From Caulobacter sp. (lineage in GTDB: Bacteria > Pseudomonadota > Alphaproteobacteria > Caulobacterales > Caulobacteraceae), in the NCBI GenBank assembly GCA_030645575.1, contig JAUSMJ010000029.1, positions 1-64,000 on the forward strand: 64,000 nucleotides of DNA, written 5' to 3'. Under the pieces are notes generated by a model, which did no database searches, was not told the DNA's origin, and saw only the letters and a list, made by a program, of their open reading frames with translations. The translations under genes were made by a program, and so were the position numbers. Positions within the stretch are counted from its first letter, which is position 1. Each line of letters begins with the position of its first letter. Shown here in pieces: positions 17,613-26,131 of the stretch.

Positions 17613-18179
17613 GTGAAGGTTGCCGCCAGCTCGCTCCGCAAGGGCGCCGTCGTTGAACTCGACGACAAGCTCTATGTCGTTCTGAGCGCCGAGAACATCC
17701 ACCCGGGCAAGGGCACGCCGGTGACCCAGCTCAACATGCGCCGCATCTCCGACGGGGTGAAGGTCGCCGAGCGCTACCGCACCACCGAGGTGGTCGAGCG
17801 CGCCATGGTCGATCAGCGGGAGCATACCTTTCTCTACAAGGACGGCGAAGGGTTCCACTTCATGAACCCGGAAACCTACGAACAGTACGTCGGCACGGAA
17901 GACATGGTCGGCGACGCGGCGGCCTATCTGCAGGACGGCATGGCCATCTCGCTGTCGATCTACAATGAAACGCCGATCGCCATCGAACTGCCCCGCACCG
18001 CGACGCTCGAAATCGTCGATACCGAACCGTCGATGAAGGGCCAGACGGCCTCCTCGTCCTACAAGCCGGCGCTGCTGTCCAATGGCGTCAAGACCATGGT
18101 CCCGCCCTATATCGCGGCCGGCACGCGGATCGTCGTCCTGACCGAGGACGGCTCCTACCTCGAGCGCGCGAAGGACTAG
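17613..18179 (+). CDS. efp: Translation elongation factor P
   Basis: The 188-residue protein matches the standard EF-P length and three-domain fold. The KOW-like first domain has the modified tip [14 protein letters not shown], where K33 is the lysine that EpmA would beta-lysylate. The later conserved block [14 protein letters not shown] and C-terminal [19 protein letters not shown] are present. It starts with GTG after AGGGA. EF-P relieves ribosome stalling at polyproline. The neighbours encode both modification enzymes. Confidence 0.96.
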   Translation: MKVAASSLRKGAVVELDDKLYVVLSAENIHPGKGTPVTQLNMRRISDGVKVAERYRTTEVVERAMVDQREHTFLYKDGEGFHFMNPETYEQYVGTEDMVGDAAAYLQDGMAISLSIYNETPIAIELPRTATLEIVDTEPSMKGQTASSSYKPALLSNGVKTMVPPYIAAGTRIVVLTEDGSYLERAKD

Positions 18180-18193
18180 GATTTCACGGGGCC

Positions 18194-18221
18194 GGGCGCC
18201 GAGGCGCGCCTCGGGGCGCCC
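18194..18221 (+). terminator. GC-rich hairpin at convergent end of efp
   Basis: The perfect palindrome CCGAGGCGCGCCTCGG is flanked by GGGCG and CGCCC arms, giving a long stem 14 bases after the efp stop and facing the convergent gene at 18,320-18,646. There is no clear U-tract, so it may be a weak or Rho-assisted terminator. Confidence 0.5.
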
Positions 18222-18319
18222 GATAGCGTTTGCAGGCCCCGCCCGATCATCGTCCCGCGGGGAGGGCTTCGGACCGCGGCTGGCGGCGGCGGCGCTCGTG
18301 GCCGCCGCCGCGCCGCGAT

Positions 18320-18646
18320 CTATTCGGTGACGGCCGTGATGGTCGCCGTGCCGGAATTGCCGGCCGTGTCGTTGTAGGTCGTCGAGAAGCCGACGGTCGA
18401 ACCCATTTCGCCGAACGTGACGCAGAGTTCCTGGCCCTCGACCTGGCCGCAGATCTTCTTGGCGGCTTCGTCGAGGGTATAGGGCGACGCCGGCTGGCCG
18501 TTGGCGCTGGCCGTGCCGTCCGTATTGAACACCACCGTGGTGGTCTGGCCGTCGTTGCGGGCGAACTCGACCGTGGTCGAGGCGGCGAGCGCCGGCGTGG
18601 CGACGAGCGCGAGCCCGGCGATGGCGATGAGCAGTCTGGTCTTCAT
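18320..18646 (-). CDS. Small secreted protein of unknown function
   Basis: The 108-residue protein has a clear signal peptide (MKTRLLIAIAGLALVATPALA) after AGGGGGAAAA, leaving a mature part of about 87 residues. That part is rich in threonine, alanine and asparagine, with beta-strand-like alternation (TTVEFARNDGQTTTVVFNTD) and two cysteines (KICGQVEGQELCV) that could form a disulfide. I do not recognise the family. It is convergent with efp and unrelated to it in function as far as can be seen. Confidence 0.7.
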   Translation of the reverse strand: MKTRLLIAIAGLALVATPALAASTTVEFARNDGQTTTVVFNTDGTASANGQPASPYTLDEAAKKICGQVEGQELCVTFGEMGSTVGFSTTYNDTAGNSGTATITAVTE

Positions 18647-18873
18647 GATTTTCCCCCTGGTTTCCTTCCGGCCTCGTGTCGCGCCGGCGGCCGGGAGGTT
18701 AGGCGCGCGCGCGGAAATGGCAATCGGCGCGAACGCGGCGGCTGTCCCCGTTTTGGGGATCCACCATGCCGGCGGCGCCCCGGCGCGCGGTTCGCCCGGC
18801 CGGTTGCGTCCTCGCCGGGATTGCCCGAGTCTGGCATCGAGGGCCGCGCGTCGATGGCCAGGAGAATTTCGTC

Positions 18874-19404
18874 ATGAGCCGTTTCACCGGTCCCGTTCGC
18901 CAGAACGGCTATGTCGTGCGCGACGTCGAGGCGGCGATGAAGCACTGGATCGACGTGCTGGGCGTGGGGCCGTTCTTCTATATCGAGAAGGTCCCGGTCG
19001 ACTGGTTCCGCCACCGGGGCGTCGCCCATGACATCGAGCTGTCGATCGCGCTGGCCAACAGCGGCGACCTGCAGATCGAGCTGATCCAGCAGCGCAATGA
19101 CGTGCCGTCGATGTACCGCGAGTTCGCGGCCCGCCATGGCGAGGGGCTGCAGCACATGTCCTGGTGGTCGACGTCCTACCAGGCCGACTATGACGCGGCC
19201 CTGGCGCGCGGCCTGACCATTGGCCACGAAGGCCAGATCAACGGCCCCAACGGCCGCTTCGCCTATTTCGACACCGACCAGGACCATGCCGGCACGGTGA
19301 TCGAGCTGTCAGACGTCAGCGGGACCAAGATGCGCTTCTTCGACCACATCCGCCGCGCCGCCATGGGCTGGGATGGCGCGGACCCGATCCGGGCGGTGAC
19401 CTAG
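18874..19404 (+). CDS. Glyoxalase/VOC-superfamily protein
   Basis: The 176-residue protein starts after CCAGGAGAA with MSRFTGPVRQNGYVVRDVEA, the N-terminal strand pattern of vicinal-oxygen-chelate proteins. ELIQQRNDVPSMYREF, GLQHMSWWST and GTVIELSDVSG supply the paired betaalphabetabetabeta modules and potential metal ligands (H and E). Methylmalonyl-CoA epimerase, lactoylglutathione lyase and dioxygenases share this fold, and I cannot tell which reaction applies. Nothing nearby gives a pathway. Confidence 0.75.
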   Translation: MSRFTGPVRQNGYVVRDVEAAMKHWIDVLGVGPFFYIEKVPVDWFRHRGVAHDIELSIALANSGDLQIELIQQRNDVPSMYREFAARHGEGLQHMSWWSTSYQADYDAALARGLTIGHEGQINGPNGRFAYFDTDQDHAGTVIELSDVSGTKMRFFDHIRRAAMGWDGADPIRAVT

Positions 19405-19910
19405 CCGGCTCCGCCGCGCCCGGGAAAAACGCCCGCGCTCAAAGGTCTGATTTTTCACGATTTATTCGCGGATATCCGACCGCGCCGAAACCATCTCCGC
19501 CGCCGCGCCGGGACCGGGCCTATGCTTGCGCCATCCTCGCCGCACGGGGAGGGCGTATGGCCATGCGACCTTGCGGCGGCGGGGACGATGATCGAGCGGA
19601 ACTGTTCATCGGGACCGGCATCCGTGCGCCGGCCCGTCCGCCGGGATCGCGTCGGCTAAGCGCTAAGACCGCTGCCTACCGACGCCCCCGCCAAAACGGT
19701 CACCGCGGAGCGTTCCCGACTGCCGCGAGCCTGCCCAAGCCTGCCCCTCTTGCACCCGGCGACAGCCGGGGCGCTCCGCGCCACCTCCCCAACTTCAGCC
19801 CGCACAGGCGTGAAGCCGCGAAGCCGCGCGCGGGGACATGCACTTCAGTGCGTGTCCCCTCCGTCGGCAAGGGACACGCACTGAAGCGCATGTCCCTCCC
19901 ACGCGGCCGG
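19405..19910. other. 506-base intergenic region between convergent genes
   Basis: No convincing gene is seen. Short frames here lack ribosome sites and do not resemble known proteins. The only organised element is a pair of REP-like palindromes (family A) at 19,832-19,896, next to the 3' end of the convergent minus-strand gene. Confidence 0.6.
19832..19896. repeat. Paired REP-like palindromes, family A (copy 1)
   Basis: Unit 1 (19,832-19,859) is GGGGACATGCACT facing AGTGCGTGTCCCC around TC. Unit 2 (19,871-19,896) is GGGACACGCACT facing GCGCATGTCCC. Unit 2 is unit 1 in inverted orientation. Similar units occur at 40,916-40,992 and 62,939-62,965. All three loci lie between convergent genes, which fits REP/BIME elements mobilised by RAYT-type proteins and possibly acting as transcript ends. 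No such protein is in the window. Confidence 0.8.
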
Positions 19911-20705
19911 CTAGTCGACGACCGCCCAGGTGCCGTCGGGCTGACGGCAGGCGTGGCCGCGCGAAATCTGGCGCCGGCCCTGGATGTAGATCGTCTGGGT
20001 GAAGGTGGTGCAGCGGAAGCCGGACCGGTCATTGTAGTAGTTGCCGACCACGACATCGCCGCGGTGACGGCTGCGCGGGTTGTTCCAGCTGTAGCGGGCG
20101 CCCGGCCGGCCGGAGTTGAAGCCGTTGTAGTAGGAACGGTAGGCGTAGCTGCGATCCTCGCAGTCCATGTCCTTGGTCATGGCCGCGCCGAGGGCGCCCC
20201 CGATGATCACGCCGGCGGCGGTGGAGCCGCCCCGGCCGTCGCCGGCGGCGTTGCCGATCAGGCCGCCGATCAACGCGCCGAGCAGCACGCCGGCCGGATC
20301 GGTCGAGGTGCGGCACTCGCGGTAGTAGACGTCATCCTGATAGCTGTAGGTGCGCCGGTAGGACTGGTTCCAGCGCTGGTCGCGGTCGTCGCGGTAGACC
20401 GTTTCCAGGATCAGACCCGTGGCGATGGCGGCGAGGAAATAGTTGTTGTCGCCGTAGTGATACCAGCGATAGCCACGGGGCGGCTGGCGCAGGCCGCGCT
20501 GGCGCCAGTCCCGGGCGAAGTTCTGGTCCTGGCGGTACCGCGGCGGCAGGCGGTCGCCGCGCGACCAGCGGGGGCCGCCCGGCCGATAGTCGTGGGTCTG
20601 GCCACGATCGCGATAGTCGGGCCGGTCGGGATACGAAGGCTGGGCCAGAGACGACCCGCCGCCCAGCAGCGACAGGGCAAGGGCCGTCGTCAGAACGATT
20701 TTCAT
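19911..20705 (-). CDS. Periplasmic RcnB-like protein with glycine-zipper segment
   Basis: The 264-residue protein starts after GAGGAGA with a signal peptide (MKIVLTTALALSLLGGGSSLA). The first part is rich in Arg, Tyr, Pro and Asp, with the RcnB-type segment RGYRWYHYGDNNYFLAAIATGLI. A glycine zipper follows (VLLGALIGGLIGNAAGDGRGGS, VIIGGALGAAM) and could insert into or span a membrane. The C-terminal part has cysteines in SGFRCTTFTQTIYIQGRR and GHACRQPDGTW. RcnB proteins affect nickel/cobalt export in enterobacteria; a metal role here is only a possibility. Envelope structural function is equally likely. Confidence 0.7.
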   Translation of the reverse strand: MKIVLTTALALSLLGGGSSLAQPSYPDRPDYRDRGQTHDYRPGGPRWSRGDRLPPRYRQDQNFARDWRQRGLRQPPRGYRWYHYGDNNYFLAAIATGLILETVYRDDRDQRWNQSYRRTYSYQDDVYYRECRTSTDPAGVLLGALIGGLIGNAAGDGRGGSTAAGVIIGGALGAAMTKDMDCEDRSYAYRSYYNGFNSGRPGARYSWNNPRSRHRGDVVVGNYYNDRSGFRCTTFTQTIYIQGRRQISRGHACRQPDGTWAVVD

Positions 20706-20849
20706 GGTTGGTCTCCTCGCCGGCGGACGGCCAGTACGCGGCGCCGCCAGCCTCTCGTTTCGGGGGAGGTCGATTACTGCCAGAGACCGTGCGCCCTCCC
20801 GGGCGCGGGCAGTTTGACGCACATCAACCTGCGGCGGTTTCGCGGGCCG

Positions 20850-22085
20850 TCAGCGCGCGTAGCCGACGTCCGCCCCCGTTCCGGACTGGCCCCGCGCCGC
20901 CTGGGTGGCCCAGTCGAGATCGTCCAGATAGCGGTCGGCGACGGTCAGGTGCACGGGCGACAGCATGAGGTGAAGGCCGCGCGGCCGGGTGATGGCGCTG
21001 GTCACCCAGCCCCGCTCGTACAGCTTGCCCAGGATGGCCAGGCAGTCGACGTCCTCGCGGGTGAAGGCGAGGATGCCCAGCCGTGGCGCGCCGACGACGG
21101 AAAAGCCGCGCGCGCGGACGCCCGCCTCGATGATCTCGCGCGCCCGGGTCACCTCGCCATGTTTGGCGCGGTAACCATCGACGCCCAGCACCTGCATCAC
21201 CGCCCAGGCCGCCGCGATGGCCCCGCCCGGACGCGTCCCGGCCAGGGTCGGGGTGGTCATCGGGCCCGCCGGCCAGTCCCCGACCTGAAAGATCATATGT
21301 TTCTTCAGGTCCTCCGAGCGGAAGAACACGGTCGAGGCGCCCTTGGCGCAGTAGCCGTATTTGTGCAGGTCGGCCGACATCGAGCGCACGCCCGGCACCT
21401 CGAAGTCGAACGGCGGCACGTCACCGCCGTTCATCCGCACGAACGGCGCGATATAGCCGCCGACGCAGGCGTCCACGTGCAGCCACAGGTCGCGCCGCAG
21501 GGCCAGGGCGCCGAGCGCCTCGATCGGGTCGATCAGGCCGAACGGGAAACAGGGGGCCGAGCCGACGATCATGATGGTGGCGTCATCGACCGCCGCCTCG
21601 ATGGCCTGGGGATCGGCGAGGAAGTCCTTCAGCGGCGTGCGCCGCACCTCGATCTCCATCACCAGGCAGGCCTTGTCGAAGGCCGGATGGGCCGAGTGTG
21701 GCAGCACCAGGTTCAGCGGCCCCTGCCGGCCACGCACCTTGCGGGCGTAGTCGCGCGCGGCCTTGACCGCCATCAGGATGGAATCGGTGCCGCCGCTGGT
21801 CATCGACCCGGCCGCGCCCTCAGGCCCGTGCAGCAGCGCCAGGCCGGCCGCCACGACTTCCCGCTCCATCCGCGCCAGGCTGGGGAAGGCCGCCGGCCCC
21901 AGGCCGTTCTCGGAGGCGAACAGGGCGTAGGCCTCCTTCTGCACCCGTTCGACGTCCTCGCCGGCGTTGAACACATAGACGGCGGCCTTGCCGTCGCGCC
22001 ATTTGACGTCGCCGGCGGCCATCTCGACCATCCGCGCCCGCGTCGCCGCCCAGGGCGCGCCGTGCGGCGAAAGCGCCTGTTCCAT
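20850..22085 (-). CDS. PLP-dependent lyase/decarboxylase (sphingosine-1-phosphate lyase-like)
   Basis: The 411-residue group II decarboxylase-fold enzyme has GSMTSGGTDSILMAVKAARD (phosphate-binding cup), LWLHVDACVGGYIAPF (PLP aspartate region) and the Schiff-base lysine in SADLHKYGY. The block KGASTVFFRS and the segment EVPGVRSMSADLHKYG resemble sphingosine-1-phosphate lyases more than glutamate decarboxylases. Caulobacterales make sphingolipids, so degradation of a phosphorylated sphingoid base is reasonable. The window has no other sphingolipid gene. The start follows GGCGGAGAC. Confidence 0.8.
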   Translation of the reverse strand: MEQALSPHGAPWAATRARMVEMAAGDVKWRDGKAAVYVFNAGEDVERVQKEAYALFASENGLGPAAFPSLARMEREVVAAGLALLHGPEGAAGSMTSGGTDSILMAVKAARDYARKVRGRQGPLNLVLPHSAHPAFDKACLVMEIEVRRTPLKDFLADPQAIEAAVDDATIMIVGSAPCFPFGLIDPIEALGALALRRDLWLHVDACVGGYIAPFVRMNGGDVPPFDFEVPGVRSMSADLHKYGYCAKGASTVFFRSEDLKKHMIFQVGDWPAGPMTTPTLAGTRPGGAIAAAWAVMQVLGVDGYRAKHGEVTRAREIIEAGVRARGFSVVGAPRLGILAFTREDVDCLAILGKLYERGWVTSAITRPRGLHLMLSPVHLTVADRYLDDLDWATQAARGQSGTGADVGYAR

Positions 22086-22233
22086 GAAGTGTCTCCGCCC
22101 TCTGTTCTTTTCCCCAGCCTAGGGCGCCCGGCGGCCGCGTCGAGCCGTTCCGGGCGTGAATCGCGGTTTCCCGGCCTTAACCACGCTGAAAACCCTTTGG
22201 CGCCATGCTGGCGCCATCGAAGGGGGAGGGGTC

Positions 22234-22755
22234 ATGTTCGCCTCGCGCCAGAAGCTGTCGCTGAACGCCGCCGCCGTCCTGCTGGCCTGTCTGGCGCTGG
22301 GGGCCTGCGTCTCGCCGCGCTATGCCGTGCGGGGGCCCGACCCCTCGGGGCCGCCGCAGCGGGGGGCGCCGGGCGGGCGCCTGCCGGGGACGATGAGGCC
22401 CTATCAGGTGCGCGGGGTCTGGTACACGCCGCGCTACGATCCGAACTACGACGAAAAGGGCGTCGCCAGCTGGTACGGCGCCCAGTTCCACAACCGCAAC
22501 ACCGCCAACGGCGAGCTGTTCGACATGAACCGGCCGTCGGCGGCCCACAAGACCCTGCCGCTGCCCTGTATCGTCGAGGTCACCGATCTGGACACCGGCC
22601 GCAAGATCCGCGTGCGGGTCAACGACCGGGGCCCGTTCGTCAGCGGCCGCATCATCGACCTGTCCAAGGCCGCCGCCGAACAGCTGGGTACGGCGCGCAA
22701 GGGCGTGGCCCGGGTGCGGGTCCGCTACCTCGGCCCCGCGCCGGCGGCGAGATAG
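22234..22755 (+). CDS. rlpA: Septal ring lytic transglycosylase RlpA (lipoprotein)
   Basis: The 173-residue lipoprotein has a lipobox LALGAC after a short signal and starts behind AAGGGGGAGGGG. The double-psi beta-barrel is seen as GVASWYGAQFHNRNTANGE and then VTDLDTGRKIRVRVNDRGPF, ending SGRIIDLSKAAAEQLG. The catalytic acid and conserved D in NDRGPF are present. RlpA cleaves glycan strands that lack stem peptides and acts at septa. It has no C-terminal SPOR domain, so it is the short form. It lies 60 bases ahead of tmk in the same direction. Confidence 0.9.
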   Translation: MFASRQKLSLNAAAVLLACLALGACVSPRYAVRGPDPSGPPQRGAPGGRLPGTMRPYQVRGVWYTPRYDPNYDEKGVASWYGAQFHNRNTANGELFDMNRPSAAHKTLPLPCIVEVTDLDTGRKIRVRVNDRGPFVSGRIIDLSKAAAEQLGTARKGVARVRVRYLGPAPAAR

Positions 22756-22815
22756 TCCACAGTTCCGGCCGCCGGCATTCTGGACAACGCCGCCGTTCCG
22801 TCCGATTGAGAACCC

Positions 22816-23445
22816 GTGGCGCGCGGAAAATTCATCACCTTCGAAGGCGGGGAGGGGACCGGGAAATCGACCCAGTCCCGCATCCTGACGGCCCGGTTGC
22901 AGGCCGAGGGGCGCGCGGCCATCCGCACCCGCGAGCCGGGCGGCTCCGACGGGGCCGAGGCGCTGCGCGGTCTGCTGGTCGAGGGCGGCGCAGATCGCTG
23001 GTCGCCGCTGTCGGAGACACTGATGATGAACGCCGCCCGGCGGGATCATCTGGAGCGCACCATCGTGCCGGCGCTGGAGCTGGGCGAATGGGTGGTCTGC
23101 GACCGTTTCGCCGACTCGACCCGCGCCTACCAGGGCGCCGGCGGCGGGGTGTCGGCCGAGTTCATCGCCACGGTCGAGCGGGCCGTGGTCGGCGACAACC
23201 GGCCCGACCTGACCCTGGTCTTCGACCTGTCGCCGGAGATCGGTCTGAAGCGCGCCTTCGGCCGCGACATGTTCGAGGTGCGGTTCGAGACCAAGGAGTT
23301 CGCCTTCCACACCCGCCTGCGGGCGGCCTATCTGGCCATCGCCCGCGACGAGCCGGACCGCTGCGTGTTGATCGACGCGTCCGGGACGGAAGACCAGGTC
23401 GCCGACCTGGTCTGGCGCGCCGTCATGGATCGGCTGGCCCGATGA
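22816..23445 (+). CDS. tmk: Thymidylate kinase
   Basis: The 209-residue kinase converts dTMP to dTDP. The P-loop is FEGGEGTGKSTQ near the N-terminus. The DRx motif is VVCDRFADSTRAYQG, and TREPGGSDGAEALRGLL supplies the substrate segment with R and E. It starts with GTG. Its stop overlaps the holB ATG (ATGA), giving the conserved tmk-holB pair. Confidence 0.94.
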   Translation: MARGKFITFEGGEGTGKSTQSRILTARLQAEGRAAIRTREPGGSDGAEALRGLLVEGGADRWSPLSETLMMNAARRDHLERTIVPALELGEWVVCDRFADSTRAYQGAGGGVSAEFIATVERAVVGDNRPDLTLVFDLSPEIGLKRAFGRDMFEVRFETKEFAFHTRLRAAYLAIARDEPDRCVLIDASGTEDQVADLVWRAVMDRLAR

Positions 23446-24440
23446 GCGCCGAGCCCGTCCATCCCCGCGACGCCTTCGCCCTGGAGGGCGCACAGGCGCA
23501 GGAGCAGGCCTTCCTCGACGCGATCGACCGCGGCCGGTTGCACCACGCCTGGCTGCTGACCGGCCCCGAGGGCGTGGGCAAGGCGACCTTCGCCTTTCGC
23601 GCCGCCCGCCGGCTGCTGGGCGCGGCCCCCGACCCGGCCAACGGCCTGCTGGGATCGCTGGCGTCGGACCCCGTGGTCCGCCAGGTTTCGGCCCGTTCCC
23701 ATCCGGACCTGATGGTGCTGGAGCGGCTGGGCGAAGATGGCAAGCTGCGCAAGGTCATTCCGGTCGATGAGGCCCGCCGCCTGCCGGAGTTCTTTTCCCA
23801 GACGCCGGCGACCGCGCCCTATCGGGTGGCGATCATCGACGCGGCCGACGATCTGAACGTCAACTCGGCCAACGCCATCCTCAAGACGCTTGAGGAGCCG
23901 CCGCCGCGCGGGGTGATCTTCCTGGTCAGCCACGCGCCGGGGCGGCTGCTGCCGACCATCCGCTCGCGCTGCCGCCGGCTGGCCTTCACAGCGCCGGGCG
24001 AGGCCCTGACCACCGATTTCCTGACCACCCGCAGCGACCTGACCGCCGACCAGGCCGCCCGGCTGGCCAGGATGGCCGGCGGCGCGCCGGGCCTGGCCCT
24101 GCGGCTGGCGGCGGCCGACGCCCTGGGGGCCGACGACGCGGCGCACGAGATCCTGCGCAACTTGCCGCGGCTCGACGAGGCGGCGCTGCTGCATCTGGCC
24201 GACAGTTTCCGCGGCGCGGAGGGCCAGGTCCGGTTCGACCTGCTGTTCGACCGCCTGGCCGCCCAGATCCGCGCCATGGCGGTCGGCCAGGCGATGGCCG
24301 GCACGGGCGAGGGGCTCGACCGCTGGGTGCTGGCGTGGGAGCGGCTGCGCGTGCTGCCCGACCAGGCCGAGGGGCTGAACCTGGACCGGGCCGACGCCTT
24401 CTGGACCGCCCTGCGCGAGCTGCGCGCGGCGGCGGCCTGA
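23442..24440 (+). CDS. holB: DNA polymerase III subunit delta'
   Basis: The 332-residue clamp-loader subunit shows the AAA+ core: HHAWLLTGPEGVGKATFAF (degenerate P-loop), YRVAIIDAADDLNVNSANAILKTLEEPP and the SRC motif IRSRCRRLAF. The zinc-module cysteines of many delta' proteins are not seen. It overlaps tmk by four bases and is followed seven bases later by tatD. In many alphaproteobacteria metG sits between holB and tatD; here it does not. Confidence 0.92.
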   Translation: MSAEPVHPRDAFALEGAQAQEQAFLDAIDRGRLHHAWLLTGPEGVGKATFAFRAARRLLGAAPDPANGLLGSLASDPVVRQVSARSHPDLMVLERLGEDGKLRKVIPVDEARRLPEFFSQTPATAPYRVAIIDAADDLNVNSANAILKTLEEPPPRGVIFLVSHAPGRLLPTIRSRCRRLAFTAPGEALTTDFLTTRSDLTADQAARLARMAGGAPGLALRLAAADALGADDAAHEILRNLPRLDEAALLHLADSFRGAEGQVRFDLLFDRLAAQIRAMAVGQAMAGTGEGLDRWVLAWERLRVLPDQAEGLNLDRADAFWTALRELRAAAA

Positions 24441-24447
24441 CCGCGCC

Positions 24448-25227
24448 ATGCTGATCGACAGCCACGTCAACCTGCACGCCCCGCAGTTCGCGCCGGACCG
24501 CCAGGCCGTCATCGACCGGGCCCGGGCGGCGGGCATCGCCCTGATGGTCAACATCAGCGACAAGGTCTCGACCTTCGAGGCGACCTACGCCGTGGCCGAG
24601 GAGAACGCCGACATCTGGGCCACCGTCGGCACGCATCCGCACGAAGCCAAGGAAAATCCAGATCTTAAGGCCCAGGACCTCATCTTCCCGGCCGGGCGGC
24701 CGAAGGTCGTCGGCATCGGCGAGACGGGCCTGGACTTCCACTACGATCTCAGCCCGCGCGACGTACAGGCGGCGGTGTTCCGCCAGCACATCATCGCCGC
24801 CCGCGAAACGGGCTTGCCGTTGGTCGTGCACACGCGCGAGGCCGACGAGGTGATGGCGCGGATCCTCGAGGAGGAATACGCGGCCGGCCCGTTCCGGCTG
24901 CTCATGCACTGCTACACCAGCGGCGCGGACCTGGCCCGGCGGGCGGCGGCGCTGGGGGCCTGGTTCTCGGTCTCGGGCATCGCCACCTTCAAGGCCGCCC
25001 AGGACGTGCGCGAGGTCATCGCCGACATGCCGGCGGACCGGATCATCGTCGAGACCGACTGCCCCTATCTGGCCCCCGTGCCCATGCGCGGCCGCCGCAA
25101 CGAGCCGGCCTTTCTGCCGCATGTGCTTGCAAAGCTTGCCGAAATCCGCGGCTGGACGCTCGACGAGACTGAACAGCGCACCGAGGACGCCTTCTTCGCC
25201 CTGTTCGACCGGATTCCACGGCCATGA
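24448..25227 (+). CDS. tatD: TatD-family metal-dependent hydrolase with altered HxH motif
   Basis: The 259-residue TIM-barrel hydrolase belongs to the TatD DNase family. Visible metal and active-site segments are VGTHPHEAKE, GIGETGLDFHY, LVVHTREA, LLMHCYTS and VETDCPYLAPV. The N-terminal motif, usually DxHxH, reads LIDSHVNLHA, so the second histidine is asparagine, with a histidine two residues later. The metal site may therefore differ. The gene overlaps the downstream MBL gene (ATGA). Confidence 0.9.
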   Translation: MLIDSHVNLHAPQFAPDRQAVIDRARAAGIALMVNISDKVSTFEATYAVAEENADIWATVGTHPHEAKENPDLKAQDLIFPAGRPKVVGIGETGLDFHYDLSPRDVQAAVFRQHIIAARETGLPLVVHTREADEVMARILEEEYAAGPFRLLMHCYTSGADLARRAAALGAWFSVSGIATFKAAQDVREVIADMPADRIIVETDCPYLAPVPMRGRRNEPAFLPHVLAKLAEIRGWTLDETEQRTEDAFFALFDRIPRP

Positions 25228-26027
25228 GCGGGGTGCTCGAGGTCACGGTGCTTGGTTGCGGCTCGTCCGGCGGCGTGCCGCGCGCCGACGGGAACTGGGG
25301 CGTCTGCGACCCGGCCGAGCCGCGCAACCGCCGCCGCCGCTGCGGCCTGCTCCTGCGGCGCAAGGGGGAGGGCGCGCAGACCACCGTGCTGGTCGATACC
25401 GCGCCAGACCTGCGCGAACAGCTGATCGCCGCCGAGGTGGCGCGGATCGACGCGATCCTGTTCACCCACGACCACGCCGACCAGGTGCACGGCATCGACG
25501 ACGTGCGGGCCTTCTTCCTGCGCCAGCGGGCCAGGATCCCGGCCTGGATGGACTCCGCGACGCGCGAAGTTCTGTTGAAGCGGTTCGGATATATCTTCGA
25601 AAATACGGGAGGTTATCCGGCGATCCTCGATGCGGTCCAGCTGCCGCCCTACGGTCAGCCGTTCACCATCGACGGCCCGTCCGGGGCTATTCCGGTCAAC
25701 ACCTTCGACCAGGAGCACGGCCACATCCGCTGCGTCGGCTACCGGTTCGGGCCGATGGCGTACTCGCCGGACGTCAACGGCCTGCCGGAGGCGGCGTTCG
25801 AGGCGCTGGCCGGCGTGGACACCTGGATCGTCGATGCGCTGCGCTACACGCCGCATCCGACCCATGCGCACCTGGGCCAGACGCTGGACTGGATCGCGCG
25901 GGTCAAACCCCGCCGCGCCATCCTGACCAACCTGCATATCGACATGGATTACAGACGTTTGCTGGACGAGCTTCCGCCCGGTATCGAGCCAGCCTGGGAC
26001 GGCCTGACGCTTGAAGTGGGCCTGTAG
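25224..26027 (+). CDS. Metallo-beta-lactamase-fold hydrolase (PhnP-like)
   Basis: The 267-residue protein opens with EVTVLGCGSSGGVPRADG, a start shared by PhnP/tRNase-Z-like phosphodiesterases. The metal motif HxHxDxxH is FTHDHADQVHG, and further ligands come from the VDTAPDLREQ and LTNLHIDMDY segments. The cysteine-rich segment NWGVCDPAEPRNRRRRCG fits the PhnP group, which uses cysteines for a structural zinc. It closes the tmk-holB-tatD-MBL operon, overlapping tatD by four bases. A nucleotide phosphodiesterase role is likely but not proven. Confidence 0.86.
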   Translation: MSGVLEVTVLGCGSSGGVPRADGNWGVCDPAEPRNRRRRCGLLLRRKGEGAQTTVLVDTAPDLREQLIAAEVARIDAILFTHDHADQVHGIDDVRAFFLRQRARIPAWMDSATREVLLKRFGYIFENTGGYPAILDAVQLPPYGQPFTIDGPSGAIPVNTFDQEHGHIRCVGYRFGPMAYSPDVNGLPEAAFEALAGVDTWIVDALRYTPHPTHAHLGQTLDWIARVKPRRAILTNLHIDMDYRRLLDELPPGIEPAWDGLTLEVGL

Positions 26028-26131
26028 CGAGCAAATTCCACCGTCCGGTCATTCTATCGCTTCTGATAATATGCCTTAGACGTTACATGCATGTTCAGCG
26101 CTGGATGGCGTGTCCCCCTGCCGTGATCGCG

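Noticed and set aside
19557..24440. Plus-strand open frame of 1627 codons
   Set aside because: Only its last part is real, as holB from 23,442. The rest runs antisense or out of frame to the RcnB-like, PLP lyase, rlpA and tmk genes. It reflects high GC, which makes stops rare.
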